From contig JANWWZ010000003.1 of assembly GCA_025057115.1 (NCBI GenBank), positions 93,731 through 157,730 of the forward strand: 64,000 bases of DNA, in the 5' to 3' direction. This document shows positions 20,025 through 29,056 of this stretch, piece after piece (position 1 is the first letter of the stretch; each line of letters starts with the position of its first letter). Source of the DNA: Bernardetiaceae bacterium. GTDB taxonomy: Bacteria > Bacteroidota > Bacteroidia > Cytophagales > Thermoflexibacteraceae. The notes beneath the pieces were generated by a model. It was not told the DNA's origin. It was given only the letters and a program-made list of their open reading frames with translations, and searched no databases. The translations under genes were made by a program, and so were the position numbers.

Positions 20025-21223
20025 CTACGAAGAACTTTTAATAAAGTATCGCACTTCATTTCCGTTTCTTGCCATTCTTTTTCAGGGTCTGAGTCTTCCG
20101 TAATGCCTGCTCCTGCATATAGAATCACATGATTGTGTTGTAATTGCAAGCAGCGCAGGTTGACAAAAAGGTGGCTCTCGTTTTCTATATTGACACAGCC
20201 AAGGTAACCGCTGTATAAGGAACGGTCATAGTGTTCATATTGGTAAATAAAAGCTGCTGCTGGCTCTTTTGGCATGCCGCACACCGCAGAAGTGGGATGC
20301 AAAAGGGAAAGCATTACCGTTCCTAGCTGGGGGAAGTTAGTAGCTCGCATATCTACTTCAAAATCAGTCCTTAGGTGAATTAACTCGCCAGCAGCTACTG
20401 TGCGCGGTCCATATTCTTCAAACTCGCGCAATCGGATTTTTTTAAAACAATTAATGATGTAGCGGCTCACCATGGCTTGCTCACCGATTTCTTTTTGCGT
20501 CCACGTAGCTTGTTGCAAATTAGTGAGTCCGTTGCGGGCTTTAGTGCCTGCCAGTGCCATTGTGCGAAAAATTTGATGCTTATCCACACTTACCAGCAGT
20601 TCGGGACTTGCTCCTATCCATACACCTACTTCAGGAATGGCTACTAGAGAGACAAAAGCCGAAGGGTATCGATAAGTAAGCCGCAGAAAAAAGTCAATAG
20701 GATGGAACTCTTTTTCTAGCAAGATGCACTTCTGCCGAGAGAGAACTACCTTTTGAAACTCGTGTCGTTCAATAGCGCGTATTGCTTCGCTAACAATCAA
20801 TTGAAACGACTCAGGAGTATGTACGGATATAGTGGTGGGAGATAAATAGCCTTTGAAATGATCTATTTGTAGTGGTGTCAGAAGGGAGGATTGCTGTTCA
20901 AACAGTTGGATTGAATTAGCGCTGACCAGTTGACCAGTATTTTTTTCGGGGAACATTTCCCACTTGTATTGCTCATCAGCGGGAATAAAATACACGCCTT
21001 TTCTTACATCGAAAGGTGCTACCAGAAAGCCAGCGGGAAGAATTTCTAAATCTGCTTGGTCATAATGTTTCGGCGAAGAAGAAAAAGATGCTACTAAGTA
21101 GAGATATTTGTTCTCTGGCATCCTCCAAAGTGCAAAAGAACGCTGGGCTTGGCAAAGATTAGAGACAACTCGGCTCAGTTGGGCGGACAAATCTATTGCT
21201 ACAGTATCACAAACAGACAACAT
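20021..21223 (-). CDS. menF: Isochorismate synthase (chorismate-binding family)
   Basis: The enzyme converts chorismate to isochorismate, the entry to menaquinone (or siderophore) synthesis. Family motifs are FVSLVAIPEVGVWIGASPEL, RTMALAGTKA, AGELIHLRTDFEV, LLHPTSAVCGMPKEPA, YSGYLGCVN and the C-terminal YAGAGITEDSDPEKEWQET. I chose the ATG at 21223, giving 400 residues and a start close to the conserved FALWRMPE region. An in-frame TTG at 21349 would add 42 residues with no family similarity that I recognise. No other men genes are present. The stop codon overlaps the stop of the convergent OmpA gene. Confidence 0.87.
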   Translation of the reverse strand: MLSVCDTVAIDLSAQLSRVVSNLCQAQRSFALWRMPENKYLYLVASFSSSPKHYDQADLEILPAGFLVAPFDVRKGVYFIPADEQYKWEMFPEKNTGQLVSANSIQLFEQQSSLLTPLQIDHFKGYLSPTTISVHTPESFQLIVSEAIRAIERHEFQKVVLSRQKCILLEKEFHPIDFFLRLTYRYPSAFVSLVAIPEVGVWIGASPELLVSVDKHQIFRTMALAGTKARNGLTNLQQATWTQKEIGEQAMVSRYIINCFKKIRLREFEEYGPRTVAAGELIHLRTDFEVDMRATNFPQLGTVMLSLLHPTSAVCGMPKEPAAAFIYQYEHYDRSLYSGYLGCVNIENESHLFVNLRCLQLQHNHVILYAGAGITEDSDPEKEWQETEMKCDTLLKVLRS

Positions 21224-21354
21224 AAGGCGGACAAAGTTCTCAAAGAAAAAACCTATTGATAAATTCAGTTGTTGGGCAAACCGAATGGTAAAAAACGGCA
21301 ATCTAAAATAGTTTTTAATGTTGGCTAAGGCAGGTAAACCCTTTGACAATTTGC

Positions 21355-22452
21355 TTAATGGGCTATTGCTACAGAAACAGGAGGATTTAATTCCATTTTT
21401 TGCGCTAGCTGCAATATGTCCTCTACCACCATTTCATTAAGTGGAATGCCCTTGAGGCGCCTGATTGCTTCTGTCTCCCGTTCAGGGTCGCCAGGAATGA
21501 GCACTCGCTCATAGCCTTCCACAGGTTGCGCACTGCGAAATCGGGTAATCCACTTATCCATGTGATACTTAAACTCTTCTACTGGGCGAAAAGCATCGAT
21601 GCGCATAGCACCGAAGAAATGTCCCAGACCTTGCCCTACTGGGTCAGCAGGCAAAGGCAAAAAACTAACGAAGGGAGGTGCCCACGGACCATATCCCGCT
21701 CCAGAAAGTACCGCCGAGAATATGTCTACGATAGCCCCTAAACAATACCCTTTATGACTTCCATGTTCTCTATCAGAACCAAGGGGCAGCAGGGCTCCTC
21801 CTTTTTTGAGAGCATTGGGATCAGTAGTGGGTTTGCCTGTGCTATCTTGCACCCAACCCAAAGGGGCTTGTGCATTTTTGCGTTGAAGGATTTCTAACTT
21901 GCCATTGGCAGCTGTGGTGGTAGCAAAGTCGGCTACCAGCGGCGGTTGAGTCCCAGCAGGAATAGCTACTGCAATAGGGTTAGTACCTAAAAGCCGCTCT
22001 GTGGAGAAGGTGGGAGCTACTAAGGGACTGGCGTTAGTCATGGCAATGCCGATCATGTCGTAGGAAAGTGCCTGCATGGCATACTGTCCCGCAATGCCAA
22101 AGTGATTAGAATTGCGCACACTCACCCAGCCTGTTCCTACCTGTTGTGCTTTTTGGATAGCTATTTGCATAGCTTGAGAGGCTACTACTAAGCCCAAACC
22201 CGCGTCTCCGTCCACAGTAGCGGTAGAGGAAGTTTGGTAAAGGATGCGTATAGAGGGCGTAGGGTTAATTCGTCCTGCTTCCCAGAGGCGCACATATCCC
22301 GAGAGGCGGGCAATTCCGTGAGAGTCGATGCCGCGCAAATCTGCTGCCAGTAAATTTTGAGTAGCTACTGCTGCATGAGAAGACGGGCAACCTATTCGGC
22401 AAAAAATCTGATAAACAAACTGATAAAGAGACTCGTAAGAAAAAACTCTCAT
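21355..22452 (-). CDS. Ldh family (malate/L-lactate/ureidoglycolate type) NAD(P)-dependent oxidoreductase
   Basis: The 365 residues match the Ldh_2 family, which has its own nucleotide-binding fold unrelated to classical lactate dehydrogenase. Diagnostic parts are RGIDSHGIARL, VDGDAGLGLVVASQAM, VSVRNSNHFGIAGQYA with the catalytic histidine, LGTNPIAVAIP, VADFATT and GSHKGYCLGAIVDI. Members oxidise L-malate, L-lactate, ureidoglycolate or 2,3-diketogulonate relatives, and sequence alone does not decide between them. It lies downstream of rplI on the same strand beyond a strong terminator, and upstream of the isochorismate synthase gene. Transcription of its own is therefore likely. Confidence 0.85.
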   Translation of the reverse strand: MRVFSYESLYQFVYQIFCRIGCPSSHAAVATQNLLAADLRGIDSHGIARLSGYVRLWEAGRINPTPSIRILYQTSSTATVDGDAGLGLVVASQAMQIAIQKAQQVGTGWVSVRNSNHFGIAGQYAMQALSYDMIGIAMTNASPLVAPTFSTERLLGTNPIAVAIPAGTQPPLVADFATTTAANGKLEILQRKNAQAPLGWVQDSTGKPTTDPNALKKGGALLPLGSDREHGSHKGYCLGAIVDIFSAVLSGAGYGPWAPPFVSFLPLPADPVGQGLGHFFGAMRIDAFRPVEEFKYHMDKWITRFRSAQPVEGYERVLIPGDPERETEAIRRLKGIPLNEMVVEDILQLAQKMELNPPVSVAIAH

Positions 22453-22463
22453 ATGTTCACAAG

Positions 22464-22506
22464 AAAATTGCGGGTTCGGGTTTTACGACCCTTTACCCGC
22501 AATTTT
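22464..22506 (-). terminator. Terminator after the rpsF-rpsR-rplI operon
   Basis: AAAATTGCGGGT (22464-22475) and ACCCGCAATTTT (22495-22506) are perfect 12-base inverted repeats. An inner GGGT/ACCC pairing lies between them, and on the minus strand the stem ends in TTTT. It begins 23 bases after the rplI stop. Confidence 0.8.
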
Positions 22507-22528
22507 AAGCGCTATTGACTTAGTTTGA

Positions 22529-22972
22529 TTAACCTGCTACTACGTCGATAACAATTTCTTTTTTTACTTCTTTGTGAAGGTCTAGCACGGCAACATACTG
22601 CCCCAGCATTTTAATTTCGGTTTTGAAAGAAATTTTTCTGCGATCAATTTCAAAACCTTTTTCGCGCAGTGCTTCAGCTACCTGAGTAGTTGTAACAGCA
22701 CCGAAGATTTTACCACTTTCGCCGGCTTTAGCTACAATTTGTATAACAGTGTCTCCAATTTGTTCGGCCAGTTGTTGGGCTTGTTGTTTGATTTTTTCAG
22801 CTTTATGAGCTGCTTGCTTGATATTTTCTGCGATAATTTTTTTGTTAGATGCCGTGGCAGGTATTGCTAAACCTTTAGGAATGAGGTAATTACGCGCATA
22901 ACCGGGCTTAACGTTAACAATGTCATTCTTGTAGCCCAATCCTGCTACATCTTCTTTTAGTATTACTTCCAT
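22529..22972 (-). CDS. rplI: 50S ribosomal protein L9
   Basis: L9 binds 23S rRNA near the L1 stalk and helps keep reading frame. The 147-residue protein begins with the family signature MEVILKEDVAGLGYKNDIV, then VKPGYARNYLIPKGLA, the connecting long helix (KKIIAENIKQAAHKAEKIK) and a C-terminal domain (GKIFGAVTTTQVAEAL). It is the last gene of the common rpsF-rpsR-rplI unit and is followed by a strong terminator. Confidence 0.97.
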   Translation of the reverse strand: MEVILKEDVAGLGYKNDIVNVKPGYARNYLIPKGLAIPATASNKKIIAENIKQAAHKAEKIKQQAQQLAEQIGDTVIQIVAKAGESGKIFGAVTTTQVAEALREKGFEIDRRKISFKTEIKMLGQYVAVLDLHKEVKKEIVIDVVAG

Positions 22973-22998
22973 AACAGTTGAAGGAGTATTGAAACAGT

Positions 22999-23253
22999 TT
23001 ACTTGAGCGAATCGGCTATGTAAGGTAGTAATGCCAAGTGACGGGCTCGTTTGATGGCTTTGGCTAAACGGCGTTGGTATTTAAGGCTTGTTCCTGTTAG
23101 GCGCCGTGGCAAAATTTTTCCCTGCTCATTGACGAACTTGAGCAAGAAATTCGCGTCTTTGTAGTCTATGTACTTAATGCCACTTTTTTTGAAGCGGCAG
23201 TATTTTTTCTTGACTTCTGGATTTCTAACAACGGGCTCGTTAATTAGTGTCAT
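22999..23253 (-). CDS. rpsR: 30S ribosomal protein S18
   Basis: The 84 residues include the S18 core: [38 protein letters not shown] and [14 protein letters not shown]18 pairs with S6 on the platform of the small subunit, and the rpsF gene lies six bases upstream. A single cysteine near position 20 remains, so no zinc site is likely. Confidence 0.97.
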   Translation of the reverse strand: MTLINEPVVRNPEVKKKYCRFKKSGIKYIDYKDANFLLKFVNEQGKILPRRLTGTSLKYQRRLAKAIKRARHLALLPYIADSLK

Positions 23254-23259
23254 GGCTGA

Positions 23260-23646
23260 TTAGGTTTCTGTAGAAGTTTCTAGTTCAGCAGTGATAGTTT
23301 CTATTTTTTTGTTGAACAGACCTTTGCGGCGTTTTTCGTTGTATTCTATAGCATGTTTATCCAGCTTAACGGTTAAAAAGCGCATAACGCGTTCATCGCG
23401 CCTTAGCTCGGTTTCAAAGGTTTTGATTACTTCAGGCATGGCTTTAAATTCAAACAAGGTGTAAAAGCCTGTGCTTTTGTGTTGAATAGGATAAGCTAAT
23501 TTTTTCAATCCCCAGTCTTCGTGGTGGTAGACTTCCGCCCCCAGTGAGGCAAGCACTTGTTTAAATTTCTCGACTGTATCCTTCATCTGAGCTTCAGATA
23601 AAACGGGAGTTAAAATGAATACAGTCTCATAATGGTTTGGCTTCAT
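23260..23646 (-). CDS. rpsF: 30S ribosomal protein S6
   Basis: The 128-residue protein begins [20 protein letters not shown] and contains [20 protein letters not shown] and [10 protein letters not shown], the S6 beta-sheet face that binds S18. It is the first gene of rpsF-rpsR-rplI, and no ssb or priB gene is inserted as in some bacteria. The C-terminus has a short acidic/Thr-rich extension. Confidence 0.97.
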   Translation of the reverse strand: MKPNHYETVFILTPVLSEAQMKDTVEKFKQVLASLGAEVYHHEDWGLKKLAYPIQHKSTGFYTLFEFKAMPEVIKTFETELRRDERVMRFLTVKLDKHAIEYNEKRRKGLFNKKIETITAELETSTET

Positions 23647-23671
23647 AAAGTTAGAGACAGTTTTGAGCTGG

Positions 23672-23701
23672 CAAAATTAGCGGAAAATACATAAAAAGCA
23701 A
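23672..23701 (-). promoter_or_regulatory. Promoter of the rpsF-rpsR-rplI operon
   Basis: Read on the minus strand, TTG (23701-23699) is followed after 19 bases by TAATTTTG (23679-23672), a good match to the Bacteroidota promoter. The rpsF start lies about 25 bases further on. It separates the ribosomal genes from accA. Confidence 0.55.
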
Positions 23702-23710
23702 TTGCCTGAT

Positions 23711-24658
23711 TCACTGGGCGTATACACCCATGTTAGCAAATTTTTTTATTCTTTGTTCAATGCGCTGATGAGGCGGAATTTGGCTAAGTTCCTTGAAGTG
23801 GTAAAGAATAGCGTTTTTGACTGCCTGTATGGCTGCTTGTTTGTCTTTATGTGCTCCACCTAAGGGTTCTTCTATAATGCCGTCTATTAATCCAAAGCCG
23901 AGCATATCACTAGCAGTGAGTTTAAGCGCTTCAGCAGCTTGTTCTTTGTAGTTCCAACTACGCCAAAGGATAGAAGAGCAGGATTCTGGAGAGATTACAG
24001 AGTACCAAGTATTTTCCAGCATCAGTACGCGGTCGCCGATAGCAATTCCGAGGGCTCCCCCTGAGGCTCCTTCACCGATAATGATGCAAATTACGGGTAC
24101 TTCAAGCATGAACATTTCGCGCAAATTATAAGCGATAGCTTCTGCTTGCCCGCGTTCTTCGGCTTCAATTCCTGGGAAGGCTCCTGGGGTATCAATGAAG
24201 GTAACGACAGGTTTGTTAAATTTTTCAGCTAATTTCATCAAGCGAAGAGCTTTGCGATATCCTTCAGGGTTAGCCATGCCAAAGTTGCGCAGTTGGCGTT
24301 CTTTAGTATTGCGCCCTTTTTGTTGTCCGATGAGCATAAAGGTTTGTCCTTCAATGGTGCCTAGCCCGCCTACCATTGCTTTATCGTCAGCTATTCGGCG
24401 GTCGCCAAATAGCTCTATAAAATCAGTAGTTATGCCATAGATGTAGTCTAAAGTATAGGGGCGATCTACGTGTCTGGAAAGTTGTACTCTTTGCCAACGA
24501 GTGAGATTGCGATAAGTTTCCACTTTGAGTTCATTGATTCGCCGCTCTAAATCTTTAATTGGCTCTGATACATCCACCCCGTTTTCGCTGGCGAGTTTTT
24601 TCATTTCAGCCAGCTTTTCTTCCAGTTCAGCGATTGGTTTTTCAAAGTCAAGAAGCAT
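23711..24658 (-). CDS. accA: Acetyl-CoA carboxylase carboxyltransferase subunit alpha
   Basis: AccA and AccD together transfer the carboxyl group from biotin to acetyl-CoA, giving malonyl-CoA for fatty-acid synthesis. The 315 residues have the N-terminal helical region ([16 protein letters not shown]), the crotonase-like core with [60 protein letters not shown] and the [14 protein letters not shown] motif. The length is normal. It starts 12 bases after the rho stop, so rho-accA is probably one transcript. accD is not in the window. Confidence 0.96.
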   Translation of the reverse strand: MLLDFEKPIAELEEKLAEMKKLASENGVDVSEPIKDLERRINELKVETYRNLTRWQRVQLSRHVDRPYTLDYIYGITTDFIELFGDRRIADDKAMVGGLGTIEGQTFMLIGQQKGRNTKERQLRNFGMANPEGYRKALRLMKLAEKFNKPVVTFIDTPGAFPGIEAEERGQAEAIAYNLREMFMLEVPVICIIIGEGASGGALGIAIGDRVLMLENTWYSVISPESCSSILWRSWNYKEQAAEALKLTASDMLGFGLIDGIIEEPLGGAHKDKQAAIQAVKNAILYHFKELSQIPPHQRIEQRIKKFANMGVYAQ

Positions 24659-24670
24659 GTTGAATAAAGA

Positions 24671-26416
24671 TTAACTGTTCATGCTAAGCAAAAATTCTTC
24701 ATTGTCCTTTGTTCCGCGCATGTTGTTGAGCAAAAATTCCATGGCTTCGCTAGAGTTCATATCTGCCATGTATTTGCGCAATATCCATACGCGTTGCAAG
24801 GTATCCTTGTCCAGGAGCAAGTCTTCGCGCCGCGTACCAGAAGCAGGGATGTCTATAGCAGGGAAAATGCGTTTGTTTGCCAGCTTGCGGTCCAGCTGCA
24901 ATTCCATATTGCCTGTGCCTTTGAACTCCTCAAAAATGACTTCGTCCATTTTAGAACCCGTGTCTATCAAAGCGGTAGCGATAATGGTCAGAGAGCCTCC
25001 GTTTTCCACATTGCGTGCAGCACCAAAGAAGCGTTTAGGTTTGTGCAACGCGTTGGCATCTACTCCTCCAGAAAGGATTTTACCTGAAGAAGGCACTATA
25101 GTATTATAGGCTCGCGCTAGTCTTGTGATGGAATCTAGTAAGATAACTACGTCATGTCCACACTCTACCATGCGCTTAGCTTTTTCCAGTACGATGGTAG
25201 AAACTTTTACGTGGCGTTCTGCTTGTTCGTCAAAGGTAGAGGCAATTACTTCTGCGTTTACGCTGCGAGCCATATCTGTTACTTCTTCAGGGCGCTCATC
25301 TATGAGCAAAACAATCAAATACACCTCTGGGTGATTTTTAGCAATCGCATTAGCTATTTCTTTAAGTAGGACTGTTTTACCTGTTTTGGGTTGAGCCACA
25401 ATCATGCCGCGCTGACCTTTTCCAATAGGAGCAAATAGGTCTAGCAAGCGCGTGGAATATTCATTAGGGTTATGGCTTAGCTTAAGTCGTTCATTGGGGA
25501 ATAAAGGAGTAAGGTATTCAAATGGCACTCGATCGCGCACTTGGTCGGTAGTCTTGCCATTGACAGTAATGACGCGCAACAAGGCAAAATATTTTTCTCC
25601 CTCCTTCGGAGGGCGAATCGTGCCGCGTACTGTATCCCCAGTTTTAAGTCCGAAAAGTTTGATTTGCGAAGGAGAGACGTAAATATCATCGGGACTTGCC
25701 AAGTAGTTATAGTCGGAGGAGCGCAAGAAGCCATAACCATCTTGCATGATTTCTAAAACTCCTTCGTTTTCAATTACTCCATCAAAGTCGCGGACTGTGT
25801 ATTTAGCAGGATATCGCATTGTGCTTTTAGACTGGCTCGAGGTAGCACTGCCGTTAGTGCGTTCGTTTTCCAAACGAGCCTGCACTGGTTCCTCCATCAT
25901 AGAGGAGGCTTCTGTGGGCAAGTTTTCAAATGGAGCCTCCTGAACGGCAATTTCAGCGAGTGGATCATGTAAAAGAGTTGGGGGTTCCACTATGGGAAAA
26001 CCTTCCTCTACAGGAGGAGCTGGCGGGTCTTCAAGAGAAACAGCAGGGGATTGTGCTGATACAGTAGCATCGTTCTTTTTACTAATTCGCGTGCGCTTTT
26101 TAGGAGCAGGAGGCTGCTCGCCTTGCTGTTCAGGACTAGCTTGGCTTTCGGTGAGAGTTTCTTTGGCAGTTGGTGTTACATTTTGGCGCTCTCGGCGCAC
26201 CTTAGAAGGAGTTGCAGGAGGTGGAGTTTCTTGCTCGATAGGAGAAGTAACATCCTGCTGTTGCGTAACTTGTTGTGCCATGGCAGCCTGATGCTCTAAA
26301 ATCTTGGCTATGAGCTCTTTTTTGGTGGGCTTGCCGGTAACTTTTAAACCCAATTCTTCAGCTAATTGTCTGATTTCCGACAAGAGTTTCAGGTTTAACT
26401 CTTCAATGGTATACAT
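24671..26416 (-). CDS. rho: Transcription termination factor Rho with long N-terminal insert
   Basis: Rho is the hexameric RNA-dependent ATPase that ends transcription. The 581 residues comprise an N-terminal Rho_N helix domain (1-46), a Pro/Glu/Ser-rich linker of about 150 residues of low complexity, and the cold-shock-like RNA-binding domain (about 210-285; [18 protein letters not shown]). The ATPase core follows, with Walker [40 protein letters not shown], and the R-loop [21 protein letters not shown]. coli Rho has 419 residues, so the insert accounts for the difference. Extended Rho proteins are known in Bacteroidota. It is divergent from the ABC exporter gene. Confidence 0.96.
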   Translation of the reverse strand: MYTIEELNLKLLSEIRQLAEELGLKVTGKPTKKELIAKILEHQAAMAQQVTQQQDVTSPIEQETPPPATPSKVRRERQNVTPTAKETLTESQASPEQQGEQPPAPKKRTRISKKNDATVSAQSPAVSLEDPPAPPVEEGFPIVEPPTLLHDPLAEIAVQEAPFENLPTEASSMMEEPVQARLENERTNGSATSSQSKSTMRYPAKYTVRDFDGVIENEGVLEIMQDGYGFLRSSDYNYLASPDDIYVSPSQIKLFGLKTGDTVRGTIRPPKEGEKYFALLRVITVNGKTTDQVRDRVPFEYLTPLFPNERLKLSHNPNEYSTRLLDLFAPIGKGQRGMIVAQPKTGKTVLLKEIANAIAKNHPEVYLIVLLIDERPEEVTDMARSVNAEVIASTFDEQAERHVKVSTIVLEKAKRMVECGHDVVILLDSITRLARAYNTIVPSSGKILSGGVDANALHKPKRFFGAARNVENGGSLTIIATALIDTGSKMDEVIFEEFKGTGNMELQLDRKLANKRIFPAIDIPASGTRREDLLLDKDTLQRVWILRKYMADMNSSEAMEFLLNNMRGTKDNEEFLLSMNS

Positions 26417-26624
26417 ACGGATTCGGAAAATAATTTAAAAACTGCGTGCAAGTTTTCGGCAGTGGGAAGGATTGGTAACTAGCAATGGACAGTACTAAAA
26501 GCTTTTGCCAGAGAAACAAAAAGGAATAGTTGCGCAATAATAAGGGCTTTGCTGATAATAAGCAAACTTTACAAGTGTTTTTGTGCAATATTTTTTGTTT
26601 GATAGCTTTATTCTAACATTGCAC

Positions 26625-28448
26625 ATGCGAGTTTTCTGGCGCATTCTTTCCTTTTCCAATGCGTGGGCACGTTGGTTGCCGCTTTACGTGATAGTTCTTT
26701 TTTTATCAGTCATCTTTGGCGCACTTAATTTTTCCTTGCTCATCCCGCTGTTTGATGTACTATTCCAACAGTTTCCAACGGGAAATACATCGCCCTCTAC
26801 GCCATCGTTTACTGGCAACTTAATTTTTGATGCCAAAACTTACTTCAACTACTTGCTTCAAACTACACTTCTCCAGTACGGACCGCTGCGCTCTTTACAA
26901 TTGGTATGCGCAGTTCTTATTTTGTCGGTATTTTTATCTAATTTGTTTGTTTTTTTATCGCAGTGCGTTATGAACCAGCTTTGTTATTCGTTAATCAACA
27001 ACCTTCGCTTGGCTATTTTTCAGCAATACACTTGCTTGCACATAGGCTTTTTCAAAAAAGAAAAAAAGGGGGATTTGCTTGCTCGCCTCACTGGCGATGT
27101 GCAAGAGATTGAGTTTACCGTCGTAACGGTAATGAAATCTATTATCAAAGAACCAATTACTATTTTAGTGTTTTTTGGTGCTTTACTGTACCTGTCGGTG
27201 GAATTAACTGTCTTTACTTTGCTTTTCTTGCCCGTAAGCGGGGCGTTAATTGCTGAAATTAGCAAACGACTGCGCCAAGAAGGACGTCAGCGCCAAGATA
27301 TGTTAGGAAACATCGTCAGTATTGCCGATGAGGTGTTAAGTGGTATTAAGATAGTCAAAGCATTTAATGCAGTGGCATATGTAAACAAGAAGTTTGCTCA
27401 AAAGAATCAGGCTTACAAACAACTTACGTTGAGCATTGAAAACAAACGCGATCTGGCTTCGCCTCTTTCGCAAGTGCTTGGGGCAATTGTGGTAGGTGGA
27501 ATTTTGCTCTATGGCGGACAAATGGTTTTTAGCGGAGCCTTAGGGGCTTCTTCTTTTCTTGCTTATATTGCCTTTTTTACTCAAATCCTTACTCCTGCCA
27601 AATCAGTTGCTACGGCTTTTAGTACTTTGCAGCGCGGTGTAGCTTCTATGGAGCGCGTCTTGCAAATTATTGATGCTCAGCCTGCTATTACTTCTTTGCC
27701 CAATGCCAAAGTAGTCAATACATTTGAGCATGCCATTCAATGGCACGGAGTCTCTTTTTCCTATGGTCAGCAAAAGGTGCTCAACAACATTAACTTAACC
27801 CTTAAAAAAGGCAAATCATTGGCATTAGTGGGACCTTCGGGAGGCGGAAAAACTACTCTTGCTGACTTATTACCTCGTTTTTACGACCCTACAGAAGGCT
27901 ACATTACTCTGGATGGGATCGACATTCGCCAAATAGAAATTAACTCTTTGCGTGCTTTGTTTGGCATTGTAACTCAAGAGCCTATTATTTTTAACGATAC
28001 TGTATTTAACAACATTGCTTTCGGCATGCCCCAGGCCACACGCGAACAAGTAGAGCACGCTGCCCGTGTTGCCAATGCGCACGATTTTATTATGCAACTA
28101 GAAAGCGGTTATGACACCCTTCTGGGAGATCGAGGCAGCCGACTTTCTGGAGGGCAGCGGCAGCGCATTAGCATCGCACGAGCTATTTTGAGAAATCCGC
28201 CTATTTTAATTTTAGATGAAGCTACTTCGGCTCTGGACGCTGAGTCAGAAAAGGCAGTCCAAGATGCTCTAGAGCGCGCCATGGCAGGTCGTGCTACACT
28301 CATAATTGCGCATCGGCTCAGTACGGTAAAAAAAGCTGACGAAATCGTAGTTATTCAAGATGGCACCATTGTGGAGCGCGGCTCTCACAATGAATTAATA
28401 GCTCAACAGGGAATTTATAGCCGCTTGACGCAACTGCAAAATTTTTGA
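26625..28448 (+). CDS. ABC exporter, fused membrane and ATPase domains (MsbA-like)
   Basis: The half-transporter has about six membrane helices (about 15-320) and a C-terminal nucleotide-binding domain. It carries Walker A GPSGGGKTT, Q-loop FGIVTQEP, signature LSGGQRQRISIARAIL, Walker B ILILDEATSALD and the H-loop IIAHRLST. It should act as a homodimer. The MsbA-like layout suggests lipid or lipid-linked glycan export, but the substrate is not proven. I chose the ATG at 26625; an in-frame GTG at 26583 would add 14 residues. An acyltransferase of the lipid A type lies 600 bases downstream, beyond the tRNA. Confidence 0.88.
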   Translation: MRVFWRILSFSNAWARWLPLYVIVLFLSVIFGALNFSLLIPLFDVLFQQFPTGNTSPSTPSFTGNLIFDAKTYFNYLLQTTLLQYGPLRSLQLVCAVLILSVFLSNLFVFLSQCVMNQLCYSLINNLRLAIFQQYTCLHIGFFKKEKKGDLLARLTGDVQEIEFTVVTVMKSIIKEPITILVFFGALLYLSVELTVFTLLFLPVSGALIAEISKRLRQEGRQRQDMLGNIVSIADEVLSGIKIVKAFNAVAYVNKKFAQKNQAYKQLTLSIENKRDLASPLSQVLGAIVVGGILLYGGQMVFSGALGASSFLAYIAFFTQILTPAKSVATAFSTLQRGVASMERVLQIIDAQPAITSLPNAKVVNTFEHAIQWHGVSFSYGQQKVLNNINLTLKKGKSLALVGPSGGGKTTLADLLPRFYDPTEGYITLDGIDIRQIEINSLRALFGIVTQEPIIFNDTVFNNIAFGMPQATREQVEHAARVANAHDFIMQLESGYDTLLGDRGSRLSGGQRQRISIARAILRNPPILILDEATSALDAESEKAVQDALERAMAGRATLIIAHRLSTVKKADEIVVIQDGTIVERGSHNELIAQQGIYSRLTQLQNF

Positions 28449-28706
28449 CTACTCTCTAGTAACACCTAATTGGCGAGTATACTGTTGGGAAAGTTTGCCA
28501 GTAGTGTATCCATCTGTGAAAATAAATTTACTCCTTTGTCTATAAGTCTTTGCACGTTGCTTGCGATACATAAAAATTTTTCTTGTTTTAAAAATAGCCT
28601 ATCGAAGCCAGATGAGTTTTATACTCTCTCAAGATAAACCAACTCTCAATCCCTCTTTCAATATTAACTGGCGAGCTAAAAAAAAATAGATGAGAAGAAA
28701 GGCAGG
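28449..28706. other. Gene-free spacer after the ABC exporter
   Basis: These AT-rich bases lie between the exporter stop and the tRNA terminator. No convincing coding frame, promoter box with spacing, or repeat was seen. Confidence 0.4.
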
Positions 28707-28710
28707 GCAA

Positions 28711-28750
28711 AATAAAACCGCCAAACGCTTTCCTCATAGCCTTTGGCGGT
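28711..28750 (-). terminator. Rho-independent terminator of the tRNA gene
   Basis: Read on the minus strand, ACCGCCAAA (28750-28742) and TTTGGCGGT (28725-28717) form a perfect nine-base stem, followed by TTTTATT. It starts four bases after the tRNA 3' end. Confidence 0.85.
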
Positions 28751-28753
28751 AGG

Positions 28754-28827
28754 TGGGCCCAACAGGATTCGAACCTGTGACCCCCTGATTATGAGTCAGA
28801 TGCTCTAACCGGCTGAGCTATGGGCCC
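28754..28827 (-). tRNA. tRNA with CAT anticodon, probably tRNA-Ile2 (lysidine-modified)
   Basis: A complete 74-base cloverleaf can be drawn on the minus strand. The acceptor stem is GGGCCCA/TGGGCCC with discriminator A; the D arm is GCTC/GAGC; the anticodon loop is CTCATAA; and the T arm is ACAGG-TTCGAAT-CCTGT. The 3' CCA is not encoded (ACCT follows). CAT may mean elongator Met or Ile2. The C4-G69 and C5-G68 pairs match the elements that TilS uses to recognise Ile2 in E. coli, which favours tRNA-Ile(k2CAU). Confidence 0.9.
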
Positions 28828-28836
28828 TTTTGGGTG

Positions 28837-28844
28837 CAAATATA
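28837..28844 (-). promoter_or_regulatory. TAnnTTTG-like -7 box for the tRNA gene
   Basis: On the minus strand TATATTTG ends ten bases before the 5' end of the tRNA, a sensible position for a -7 box. No clear -33 box was found at normal spacing. Confidence 0.35.
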
Positions 28845-29044
28845 CACTTTTGCAATTTTGATTAAATACTCAGGAGCTTTTTATTTTAGTCGTGCTAACT
28901 GATAAAAAAGTGCATTACAATTTGACTTAGCTTGTAATAATTTTTCACAACAAGACAGCAAAACGCAATAATCGAATTTTTTTTGGTTTGGCGTCGCATA
29001 AAAGTATATTTTTCTTCGCTATGCCGGAGGTCATTCCGCTGGAT

Positions 29045-29052
29045 TAATTTTG
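29045..29052 (+). promoter_or_regulatory. TAnnTTTG -7 box upstream of the acyltransferase gene
   Basis: TAATTTTG ends four bases before the ATG at 29057, so a transcript from it would be nearly leaderless. A -33 partner is not evident. Confidence 0.35.
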
Positions 29053-29056
29053 TAGC

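Noticed and set aside
21224..21349. 42 extra N-terminal codons of the isochorismate synthase frame starting at a TTG
   Set aside because: The extension shows no family similarity and an ATG at 21223 gives a normal length.
25992..26291. A 99-codon plus-strand frame opposite the rho linker
   Set aside because: It is the antisense shadow of the Pro/Glu-rich repeat-like codons in rho; no own signals.
26438..26456. Short inverted repeat AAAACT/AGTTTT in the rho leader as a possible attenuator
   Set aside because: Only six A/T-rich pairs without a T-run in the right place; autoregulation of rho is plausible but not shown here.
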